Shown here in pieces: positions 1 through 6,700 of a stretch of DNA of 7,444 nucleotides. Source of the DNA: Clostridia bacterium DTU080 (GTDB lineage Bacteria; Bacillota; Limnochordia; DTU080). Position numbers and translations under genes: made by a program. Each line of letters begins with the position of its first letter. The stretch's first letter is position 1. The stretch covers positions 1-7,444 of the forward strand of contig LFTP01000303.1 in NCBI GenBank assembly GCA_001513395.1, in the 5' to 3' direction. The notes beneath the pieces are model-generated. The model saw only the letters and a program-made list of their open reading frames with translations. It ran no database searches and was not told the DNA's origin.

Positions 1-23
1 TCTCTAAGCCGAGACGCGAGCTA

Positions 24-65
24 AAAGAGACGAGGGGCCGACCTTTTGGGACAGCCCCTTTTCTT
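24..65 (+). terminator. Stem-loop plus T-run; possible insertion-sequence tip
   Basis: AGGGGC (about 33-38) can pair with GCCCCT (54-59) across a loop of about 15 bases. A T-rich stretch (TTTTCTT) follows, so in the plus direction this has the shape of a rho-independent terminator for a gene left of the window. The segment TTTTGGGACAGCCCC (44-58), read on the other strand as GGGGCTGTCCCAAAA, resembles terminal inverted repeats I associate with IS1182-like and related elements, in which this motif often lies just beyond a transposase stop. One plus-strand frame ends at TAA 22-24, which could be the tail of such a gene, but seven codons prove nothing. The stem is short and the IS reading rests on memory of the motif. 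Confidence 0.3.
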
Positions 66-167
66 AGACCCCGCACCTGTCTTTTTGGACTCAGCGGAGG
101 AGCCGATAACCCATACCCGTAGCGAAACGGACGGGACTTTGATCGCAGATCCCTCGCCGGCGGAGGT

Positions 168-191
168 GTGGCGACATCGTAATGCCGCCAC
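168..191 (-). terminator. Stable hairpin downstream of the small membrane protein gene
   Basis: On the minus-strand transcript GTGGCGGCAT pairs with ATGTCGCCAC over ten positions, one of them a G-U wobble, closing a UACG tetraloop of the stable UNCG class. On the plus strand the same position is an A-C mismatch, so the fold favours minus-strand RNA. It begins 12 bases after the stop codon of the 204-356 gene, where a 3'-end hairpin would sit. No U-tract follows, so it may be an RNA-stabilising or processing end, not a classical intrinsic terminator. Confidence 0.45.
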
Positions 192-203
192 CCGGGGCGT
201 AGC

Positions 204-356
204 TCACCCGTGTCGCAGGCGATCCAAAGCGCCTAACAACACATGGGCAAGCCCGAAGCCCATGATGCCCGAACCCAACCGTTCTCGTCTGCGCATGGTC
301 AGCGCACCTGCGGTCGTCACCACGGCTCCTAAGCCGGTAATGATCCAGTCGGTCAT
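204..356 (-). CDS. Small hydrophobic membrane protein (50 aa), function unknown
   Basis: This short gene starts at ATG 356 and ends with TGA at 204-206. The product has a hydrophobic first segment (W4-I-I-T-G-L-G to about L19), a basic, charged turn (M-R-R-R-E-R, 21-26), and a second hydrophobic segment (G28-S-G-I-M-G-F-G-L-A-H-V-L-L-G, to 42), then D-R-L-R-H-G at the end. This predicts two short membrane helices joined by a positive, probably cytoplasmic, loop. The G-F-G-L-A-H-V-L-L-G stretch resembles small proteins of unknown role that I recall from Bacillota. The start is ambiguous. AAGGAG lies 4 bases before ATG 356, while an in-frame TTG at 371 has a textbook AGGAGGAGGT 7 bases upstream and would add M-R-R-R-L to the N-terminus. 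I prefer ATG because the five extra codons (TTG AGA AGG AGA CTG) look more like a second Shine-Dalgarno than coding sequence. Composition, helical pattern and ribosome binding sites support a real gene; no function can be assigned. Confidence 0.62.
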   Translation of the reverse strand: MTDWIITGLGAVVTTAGALTMRRRERLGSGIMGFGLAHVLLGALDRLRHG

Positions 357-371
357 CAGTCTCCTTCTCAA

Positions 372-600
372 GTGCCCCACCTCCTCCTATAGCATCTGCC
401 TTTTGGGCTGAGTTCAAGCGTCAGGCAGGAGGCCGTGGTGTGAAACCGGGTGAACGGGTTGGAGCAAAAGGACCGGCTATTCTCACAGACTGACCGATCA
501 AGAGGGACTCGGGAGCCGCTGACTTGCCGCACAAAAATGCAGTCATCTGTTTCGTGCGAACGATCCCTATGACTCGGACGATGCGACGGAAGGTGAGAGG
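372..600. other. Intergenic stretch with no convincing gene
   Basis: Between the start of the small membrane protein gene and the hairpin after the minus-strand operon I find no reading frame with a plausible start, ribosome binding site and protein-like composition. The frames open here encode low-complexity Ser/Arg/Pro-rich strings typical of out-of-frame GC-rich DNA. The part nearest 372-392 should carry the leader and promoter of the small gene: TATAGG at 392-387 preceded by TG is a possible extended -10, but no well-spaced -35 goes with it. Confidence 0.5.
379..388 (-). promoter_or_regulatory. Strong Shine-Dalgarno (AGGAGGAGGT) upstream of the small gene
   Basis: A ten-base purine-rich match to the 16S rRNA 3' end lies on the minus strand, 7 bases before a TTG codon at 371-369 that is in frame with the ATG at 356. 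A weaker AGAAGGAG (368-361) sits 4 bases before that ATG. The pair leaves open whether translation begins at TTG (55 residues) or ATG (50 residues). The presence of two such sites supports real translation of the small gene. Confidence 0.5.
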
Positions 601-630
601 AGTCGGGTCCCGCAGGTTTGGGACCCGACT
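601..630 (-). terminator. 11-bp perfect hairpin at the 3' end of the FAD oxidoreductase operon
   Basis: AGTCGGGTCCC (601-611) and GGGACCCGACT (620-630) are exact reverse complements separated by an 8-base loop. The hairpin lies 27 bases beyond the stop codon of the 658-1575 gene, the right place for a transcript end. The bases after it in the minus direction (CTCCTCTCACCTTCC) are pyrimidine-rich but not a true U-tract, and the plus-direction flank is purine-rich. It is therefore either a weak intrinsic terminator or a 3'-stabilising hairpin on the minus-strand transcript. Confidence 0.6.
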
Positions 631-657
631 GTGTGACTAAAGAAAGGATCATCTTGG

Positions 658-1575
658 TCACGAGGATAGTATGCTTTTGGCGACGCTTTCCCCCAGATCC
701 AAGAGACAGTCAATTTCTTCTCCCGGTACCGAGAGCCTGGATCGGACGTCCTCCAAGTAGGCTCCGGCGGCAATCAGCCCTTTGCAGGCCGTGTATCCCG
801 TCAATTGCACTGACTGAAACGGCAGATACCAGGCCTCAGCCGCGGTCAACAGCACTGTGGCCCGTTCAGCACCGTTTACCGTACCGCGAATCGTCTCCAG
901 CACCGGTGTGATAACGCGGGCCAGGGTCAACTCCGCCTGACAGGAAGGATCAAAAGTGTCTACCCCCTCTTTCAGCGAAAGATGGACATCCAGAAGGCAA
1001 CGCTCGGGATTCAAGGGAGTCAGACGGGCGGCACTGACCTCTTTCGGCAGTCCCTCGGTGATCGTCAGCGGACAATCGATCTCAGTACCGGAAAGAAGCA
1101 GCCCGAAAACGACGGTCGGCGGATCTTTCTTGGTTCGGAATTGTCGAGGGTATTCTCTTACCAAACGCCCCGTGTGGGTGGCGTCTATTACCAGGTCGGC
1201 TGATACCGGAAAGGGCCCGTTGCGGATAGCCAGTACGATACCGGAGAATTGCTCCTTGTCCCTTCGCAGACGATGGGGTCGGGCGTGAAAGAGCAACTCG
1301 ACACCGGCTTCTTCGACCATGCGGTCGAGGGCCATCTCAACGACAGCGGGATTGAGGACCCCTGAGCTAAAGCCCTGTCGCGAAGTGACGAGGCTTTTCA
1401 GAGTGCCGGCAACCTGCCCTTGGCTGAGATCGGCGAAAAGGCGGCCTGCCCGGTTGACTTCCCATCCTAAACAGCCTCGTTCTTCAGCGAGGAGGACGCG
1501 AAAACCAGCCCGTCCCAGAGTCACCGCCGCTGCTACACCGGCGAGTCCTCCGCCTACTACTACAACCTGATCCAT
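658..1575 (-). CDS. Compact FAD-dependent oxidoreductase (305 aa)
   Basis: The N-terminus V4-V-V-V-G-G-G-L-A-G is a Rossmann dinucleotide-binding motif (G8-x-G10-x-x-G13), with an acidic residue (E31) ending the second strand to hold the ADP ribose of FAD. The segment V-I-D-A-T-H-T-G (about 187-194) matches the conserved Asp-Ala-Thr-Gly-type turn of the FAD_oxidored (Pfam PF12831-like) family. The C-terminal G-L-I-A-A-G and L-L-D-L-G-E-S stretches (about 265-300) correspond to the closing FAD-contact region. Both ends of the flavin fold are thus present, but at 305 residues the protein is well below the 450-700 usual for the family, so the inserted substrate domain is much reduced. No signal peptide or membrane segment is seen, implying a cytoplasmic enzyme. 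It starts at ATG 1575, 3 bases after the preceding gene's stop. Its GGAGGTG site (1591-1585) lies inside that gene, so translation is probably coupled. The substrate is unknown. Automatic labels such as 'xanthan lyase' on related proteins should not be believed. Confidence 0.85.
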   Translation of the reverse strand: MDQVVVVGGGLAGVAAAVTLGRAGFRVLLAEERGCLGWEVNRAGRLFADLSQGQVAGTLKSLVTSRQGFSSGVLNPAVVEMALDRMVEEAGVELLFHARPHRLRRDKEQFSGIVLAIRNGPFPVSADLVIDATHTGRLVREYPRQFRTKKDPPTVVFGLLLSGTEIDCPLTITEGLPKEVSAARLTPLNPERCLLDVHLSLKEGVDTFDPSCQAELTLARVITPVLETIRGTVNGAERATVLLTAAEAWYLPFQSVQLTGYTACKGLIAAGAYLEDVRSRLSVPGEEIDCLLDLGESVAKSILSS

Positions 1576-1578
1576 GGT

Positions 1579-3609
1579 CTATTGCACCTCCGCCCGACGC
1601 GCCATAGCAAAGTTGCGCACATAGGCGCGATCATCTTTAAGGTACTTCTCCAGCGTCTGCATGCCCAGCGGATGGTTGAGGTGGGCCAACAGGCCGGCTG
1701 CTGACGTATCGAGGCTCCAACTCATCGATTCCACGGCAAAGCTGAAGTTGCGGAAATGGTCGCCTGGCTTGCTGTGAATGAGGCCCTCGAGTACTTGGCT
1801 AAGGTGCGCGTGCTGTTCAGGACTTAGTTCGTCAATCACCTTGTAGAAGTATCGCAGGGCAAACATCATGGCTCCGATGGCTCTGGAAACGGGATCTATC
1901 CAGTCCGGAGTGCGAGTTAGGGCGATGGTGAGAACGCGCCCCTGGGCCGTCAGCTCCTCGCTTTGGCGAAGGTACTCCGTGAACTCCGGCGTGTCATAAA
2001 GGCCGAGAACCTCCAACATGCAATCGGCCGCGCACAGCGGTGCTTGTAAAGCTACCAGAGCCAGAGCACTGATCCAGCGGGCATGGGTGCGCCTTCCGGG
2101 CAGTATATCCGGATCACGGCGCCGTATGGTCTCGATGACTTCGGGCCAGGCGGCCGGATGATTGACCAGGGCTAAAGCGAAGGCCGCCCCGCGGCGCCGC
2201 TTCGGATCACGGTCATCCAAAAGCCGTACGAGTTCAGATTCGTACTTCCCGGGATGCTTGTATATGTGCCAAAGCGCCTTGCCTTCTGAGGGGGTGCCCA
2301 GCAGTGCTAAGATGTCCGGCTCCTTCCGAAGCCACCAAGCCATGGAGATCGGTTCCTTGGCCGTGGCCAGGTGATCCAACGGGTTTTCGTCATCCACCTG
2401 GTCCGACGGAGCGCCGGCCAACCATTTAGTCCGACCCTTTCCCGTGAACAGTTGAGATAGACGGGAGATGTCAAAGACCAGGCCCCTGGCCTTAAGGCGC
2501 TCTTGCAGTAGTCGCACATCGAGAGAGCTGGGCGAGATCTCCTTTTTAGCACATAAAGCGGCCGCCACTCCAGCCGCCTCACCTATGTTCTGCAGGTCAC
2601 GTTGCATACGAACGGCCATGGCTACATCCGGCGTCAGGGATATAGCCCGCGACGCGACCAACATCCCATCGGTATCAGCGGGGATCAGGCAGCGGTAGGG
2701 GATCTGGCAAGCGACCGGTATCCCCCACAATCCGCATACGCAGGCCCATACCCAGGTCAGCTCACTCTCGTTGGCATAATCCAGAGCGTGAGGATCGTAA
2801 TTCGAGTAACACAAGGCGATGGCGTCATCGAAGGTCTGTCCGGACAAAAGATCGTCCAAGGTCAGAGTATACCGGCCTTTGATATAGCGCCCCGCTCTCA
2901 ATGAGATGGTGGGACAAAAGGGCAGGAGCCCCGGATCCGGTTCTTTCGCCAGCCGGGACCAGAACCGTTTCCGTCCGTGCAAATATGCTCGGGTGATATC
3001 CCACGGATCATGGGTATCTACCCAACCTGCATCGCCTCCGGTGCTGATGACGCGGCCTTGTTCGGTGACTCTACGTGCGAGCAGTGAGTAACCGTTGGCC
3101 AAACCGTCCCATTCACGCCCGTAATCGTAGTCTGCACCGGCCAAGACCGCAATGTCCGCATCGCCGGTGCTGTCAATGATCACTTTGGCCGCGATGCTGA
3201 TGGAGCCCCGGCTGGTCTCGGCCAGAACTCCTGTGACGCGGCGGTTCTCGTCAAATAACACGTCGTAGGGCAATCCTGAAAGATACTCGATTCCCGCATC
3301 CGCAACCGCTTGGGCCAAAGCAAAACGCTTACCGTCCGGATGTGAGACGCGACCGGCCAATGTTTGACTCATCGCCTCGGCGGCGCTGTCCAGTCGGGGG
3401 AACATCCCCGTCTCCAAACCGTAGTGGTATCCGTGCACGCCCCCGGCCGATCCCATACCTCCGATGATGCTTCCCATCTCCAACAAGATCACCGCGGCAC
3501 CTTCTTCGGCGGCGGCCAAAGCGGCCACACTCCCTGCGGTCCCGGCCCCCACCACCAGCACATCGCAGGTGAATTGTCGCACGACGGGTGCGCTGTCCTT
3601 CGTCAACAC
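1579..3609 (-). CDS. FAD-dependent oxidoreductase with HEAT-like C-terminal extension (676 aa)
   Basis: Residues 15-47 form the FAD-binding start: D-V-L-V-V-G-A-G-T-A-G (G21-x-G23-x-x-G26) with E44 ending the second strand. A glycine-rich G-G-M-G-S-A-G-G-V-H-G segment follows (50-60). D-S-T-G-D-A-D-I-A (146-154) is the family's conserved Asp-x-Thr-Gly-Asp turn. I-P-Y-R-C-L-I-P (about 302-309) and G-E-A-A-G-V-A-A-A-L (about 343-352) close the flavin fold. This is the pattern of the FAD_oxidored family (PF12831-like). Residues from about 400 to 676 are not part of that fold. They read as repeated amphipathic helices (for example L-V-R-L-L-D-D-R-D-P-K-R-R-R-G-A-A-F-A-L near 460-480 and Y-L-K-D-D-R-A-Y-V-R-N-F-A near the end), similar to HEAT/ARM repeats. 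The start is GTG 3609 with GGAGG at 3620-3616, 6 bases upstream; TTG 3606 is an alternative. No export signal is seen. It is first in a two-gene operon and divergent from a secreted lyase-like gene, suggesting oxidation or reduction of an imported sugar-derived compound. The substrate is not known. Confidence 0.88.
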   Translation of the reverse strand: MLTKDSAPVVRQFTCDVLVVGAGTAGSVAALAAAEEGAAVILLEMGSIIGGMGSAGGVHGYHYGLETGMFPRLDSAAEAMSQTLAGRVSHPDGKRFALAQAVADAGIEYLSGLPYDVLFDENRRVTGVLAETSRGSISIAAKVIIDSTGDADIAVLAGADYDYGREWDGLANGYSLLARRVTEQGRVISTGGDAGWVDTHDPWDITRAYLHGRKRFWSRLAKEPDPGLLPFCPTISLRAGRYIKGRYTLTLDDLLSGQTFDDAIALCYSNYDPHALDYANESELTWVWACVCGLWGIPVACQIPYRCLIPADTDGMLVASRAISLTPDVAMAVRMQRDLQNIGEAAGVAAALCAKKEISPSSLDVRLLQERLKARGLVFDISRLSQLFTGKGRTKWLAGAPSDQVDDENPLDHLATAKEPISMAWWLRKEPDILALLGTPSEGKALWHIYKHPGKYESELVRLLDDRDPKRRRGAAFALALVNHPAAWPEVIETIRRRDPDILPGRRTHARWISALALVALQAPLCAADCMLEVLGLYDTPEFTEYLRQSEELTAQGRVLTIALTRTPDWIDPVSRAIGAMMFALRYFYKVIDELSPEQHAHLSQVLEGLIHSKPGDHFRNFSFAVESMSWSLDTSAAGLLAHLNHPLGMQTLEKYLKDDRAYVRNFAMARRAEVQ

Positions 3610-3620
3610 TTATCTCCTCC
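3610..3620 (-). promoter_or_regulatory. Ribosome binding site deciding the GTG start at 3609
   Basis: On the minus strand GGGAGGAGATAA directly precedes GTG at 3609. The GGAGG core is 6 bases from GTG and 9 bases from an in-frame TTG at 3606. No ATG is available near the N-terminal side of the Rossmann motif, so a non-ATG start is needed for this gene. Confidence 0.65.
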
Positions 3621-3638
3621 CTTCGCGATCTTAGCGAC

Positions 3639-3667
3639 AGTCTATCAGTTAAGACGAACCTTGACCA
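3639..3667 (-). promoter_or_regulatory. Candidate sigma-70/SigA-type promoter for the FAD oxidoreductase operon
   Basis: Read on the minus strand, TGGTCA (3667-3662) as -35 is followed after 17 bases by TAGACT (3644-3639) as -10. An upstream TG (3647-3646) gives an extended -10. Each hexamer matches the consensus at four of six positions. Transcription would begin near 3632, leaving a leader of about 22 bases that contains the Shine-Dalgarno. This is prediction by eye. Confidence 0.35.
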
Positions 3668-3720
3668 TTGAGCATTGTCCGAACTCGCATTGCAGCGACA
3701 GGATTTGGCAATCGGAGCAC

Positions 3721-3726
3721 TAAAAT
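3721..3726 (+). promoter_or_regulatory. Weak candidate -10 element for the lyase-like gene
   Basis: TAAAAT matches the -10 consensus at five of six positions and would place the start of transcription near 3733, about 34 bases before the ATG. No good -35 lies 16-18 bases upstream (ACAGGA or GACAGG), so a core promoter here would need an activator or is not the real one. Confidence 0.22.
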
Positions 3727-3738
3727 ATCCCAGGATAT
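3725..3738. promoter_or_regulatory. 14-base inverted repeat, possible operator
   Basis: ATATCC and GGATAT are perfect 6-base inverted half-sites separated by CA. The repeat overlaps the candidate -10 TAAAAT and the predicted start of transcription of the plus-strand gene, and ends 28 bases before its ATG. It is also upstream of the predicted minus-strand promoter. A dimeric repressor or activator bound here could control the lyase-like gene and perhaps both directions. The regulator family cannot be named, and no regulator gene lies in the window. Confidence 0.35.
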
Positions 3739-3753
3739 CTCAGTTGTTGTATC

Positions 3754-3759
3754 GGAGGG
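3754..3759 (+). promoter_or_regulatory. Ribosome binding site of the secreted lyase-like gene
   Basis: GGAGGG lies 7 bases before ATG 3767. This fixes the start, since the ATG is followed at once by a classic signal peptide and no earlier in-frame start with a ribosome binding site is apparent. Confidence 0.7.
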
Positions 3760-3766
3760 TTTTAAG

Positions 3767-6700
3767 ATGAATGAAGTATTTAAAAACAGATGGCTGCCGT
3801 GGCTTTGGTCGGCCATCGTCGCCGTCTTGTTGGCCGGCGCTATGGTTCCCGCGCTCGCCGGGGAGCAATCCGTGGCTGCGCACAGGGTTTTGTTCGTCGG
3901 CCCAAGCGGGCACAATCAGTATATCGGTTTGGAAAGACTCGCACCTGACGCCGATATCACGGCGGTAAAAGAAAACGAACTCGGGCAGATCAATCTCTTT
4001 TCCTACGGTACCATCTTTGTGTCGAGTTACTCGAACCGGAATTTCCTGGCTAACGAACCGGTCCACTCACGGCTTCTTGAAGCCATCGAGCGGGGAGCGG
4101 TCCTGGTCGCTTTCCGCAGCTACGGTGGCGGATTGGCACCGCCTCAGGATCTGTGGTTGCCCTCACCGGCGACAAAAGACGGGGCTTACCAGGTGGGCGA
4201 GATTCTGGAACCTGAACATCCGATCTTCAATGAGCCGCATGAGATCACGTTGGATATGCTTCTGAGAGTGCACTCCGGTGTCATGTATCATCCGTATGTC
4301 AACTTGGGAGAAGGCTGGATCCCTCTTGTCGGTGGGCACTATCTGATGCCTTTCTTCCGCAACGATACCGGTGTTCCGCCCTACGACGGCCAGCCTCACT
4401 ACGGGATTATCGAGCTACCCTACGGAAAAGGGCGTATCCTTCTCGTTCAGATGATCCCGGATCATCAATGGTTCAACAACGACGGTGGTCGCGACACTTC
4501 CGTGGGACGCCTCTTTATGGAGAATATCGTCCGTTACGCGCTTGACAGCAGTCGGACGGTTGTCATCGGAGCTCCCGAGGCACCCGCGGCATATGTCGAA
4601 GGCGGTCTGGGCGCCGTGCTCGACTGGGTGGAGCGACCCACACCGTTTGAGATGACTCTTGAGCTGTGGCACAGCGCCAGTGAGGGAGATTATGTCCTCA
4701 AGTGGGATGATCGGGATATCATCACCATTCGTCATGCCGAAGTACCCGCAAAAGCAGGCAGTTACGCTCGCATCAGCCGTGTCTTCCCCCTTGACAAGCA
4801 AGCCCGAGGCTCCACTTTGCTTACCTTCTACCTGACTGACGACTATCAGGGCGGTATGGACCGCTTCTACGAAGGCGACCGTATGGTGGGCGAGGCGCCT
4901 AATATGAAGGCCGAGCATCGCTTCGTGGAGGTGGCTCTTGACGGGGAAAAGATCTGGGAAGAAGACCTCCTGGGTCCCAATCCTTTTCCGTGGCCGCATC
5001 GGTTGCGCACTATCGATGTCACGGACTTGGTTCGGGATAAAGAGCAAGTCGAAGTGAGCATTACCGTGGTCGATCGGCAAAGCACCGAGGATCCTTTCTG
5101 GAGCGAGGTGTTTGTCAGCCGAGTCGCTTTGCTCGAAAGCATACCGTCCATAGAGAAAGCGGGAAGCATAGAGGTTCCCGTTGATGGCCTTTATCTTCCG
5201 GCGGTCAAAGTGACCGATGTGCCGGGCAAAAGAAGCGGCGTGTCTTTACATCGCGGCGAAGAAGAACTGCTCAGCTTTCTGTTGTCGGCCGACGATCTGA
5301 AAACGCATTGGGCCATCGGTAAACCGGTGCAATTGAAGGCCGGCGAATTGATCGCCTTGAGCTTTGATGCGAATGAAACCGGCGACAACGACGAGCGCGT
5401 GCACAACGCCTATTTGATTCCGGAGCGGTTCTTGGCCGGTCCTGACCCGGAACTGGTGGACGTGCGCTCATGGTTCATCCGTGACTTCGTGACGGACTAC
5501 GTCGTCCTGCAGGTCAAGGGTCCGGAAGGCGTGGATCTTGCAGCGCCCGTGTCGCACGGCATTCCGTTGGCGAAAGGCAGCCTCAATCCTGACGAGCTCG
5601 ACCGCCTATACCTTGTTGACGCCGACGGACACTCCGTGCCCATGCAGGCCAGGTCTTTGGCTCAATGGCCCGACGGCTCGGTAAAATGGGTGCTGGTCTC
5701 CTTCATCGGTCAGCCTGGCGAGTACGTGCTTCACGTCGGAAAGGAGGCCCAACCGCAGTCTCAGCACCGTCTTATCGAAACCCTCGGAGAGCATCGCTTC
5801 AGAGTGGATACGGGGCGCCTGCAATTGACGCTGGATGTGGTCGGTTCACCCAGAATCGGCGAGGCCTTTATCGACGGAAAGGCCGTGGATCTCAATGGCG
5901 TCGACTTCTCTTTGACCTACGCCGGTGGCCGCCGACTGTCGTTGGCTGACTCAAGGGTCGAAGAGATTCGTCTTTTGGAAAACGGAAGCGAACGGGCCGT
6001 CATGTGGGTGCGCGGACGTTACTTGTCCGATGGCAATCCTGACTTGGAATACACCCTCCAGTGGCGTTTCTATCGTGATCAGCCTTTGGTCTGGATAGAT
6101 GCCACCTTTACGAACAGACTGGGCAGGAAAGTCGATCTCGCGGACATCCGCTTTGCGGTGGCGGGGGATTTTGGCCCGACACTTGGGGTTCCCTTACAAA
6201 GTGCAGAGCCGATAGAGCGCATTTCGGCATCTGAGGATTGGACGTTGATTCAGGCCAATGAACACGGCTTCAAGGCGTTTGAAGACGGAGCGGAGACGAT
6301 TTCAGGCCGACGTTTCCCGGGATGGGTCGTCTTCGAGGACGACGGTCGCGGCCTTTTCTTTGCCGGCGTCAGACACTTCTGGGAGCAGTATCCCAAGTCG
6401 GTTTCGCTCACCGGGACCGGATTGGAATTCGGGCTATGGGCCGTGGAGTCCGGTCTGATTCTCGAAGTGGCCGACGGCTTCCAAAAGACGCACGAACTGG
6501 TCTTGGGTCGGGTTGAGAACGACCTGCAGGCTCAAGCGAGGGCCGCACTGCTGTCTCAGCCCTATGTGCTCGGTTTTGATGCCGAGTATCTTGCAGGCAC
6601 CGGCGCTTTGGGCATTATGGCCCCGGCATCTTCGGCTGAGTATCCGCCTTTTAGGGCTAGCTATGAGGCGTCGGTAGAGGAGGCCTATACTGCTTATCTT

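Noticed and set aside
46..417. Open frames of 121 (plus) and 108 (minus) codons at the left end
   Set aside because: Their products are Arg/Pro/Ser-rich without fold-like patterns. The small membrane protein frame at 204-356 has better composition and proper ribosome binding sites.
368..661. A 97-codon minus-strand open frame in the intergenic stretch
   Set aside because: It runs through the perfect 601-630 hairpin, has low-complexity Ser/His/Arg composition and lacks a ribosome binding site.
658..1575. The short FAD oxidoreductase as a truncated pseudogene
   Set aside because: Both the N-terminal dinucleotide motif and the C-terminal flavin-contact motif are present, the frame is intact, and a good ribosome binding site is placed for coupled translation.
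1579..3609. Calling the large minus-strand protein a xanthan lyase
   Set aside because: Database labels of that kind are attached to this FAD family by error propagation. The sequence shows a flavin-binding Rossmann fold, not a polysaccharide lyase fold.
4415..5080. A 221-codon open frame on the minus strand
   Set aside because: It lies antisense to the continuous secreted-protein gene, which has a signal peptide and family motifs. The antisense product shows no recognisable domain, and I see no ribosome binding site for it.
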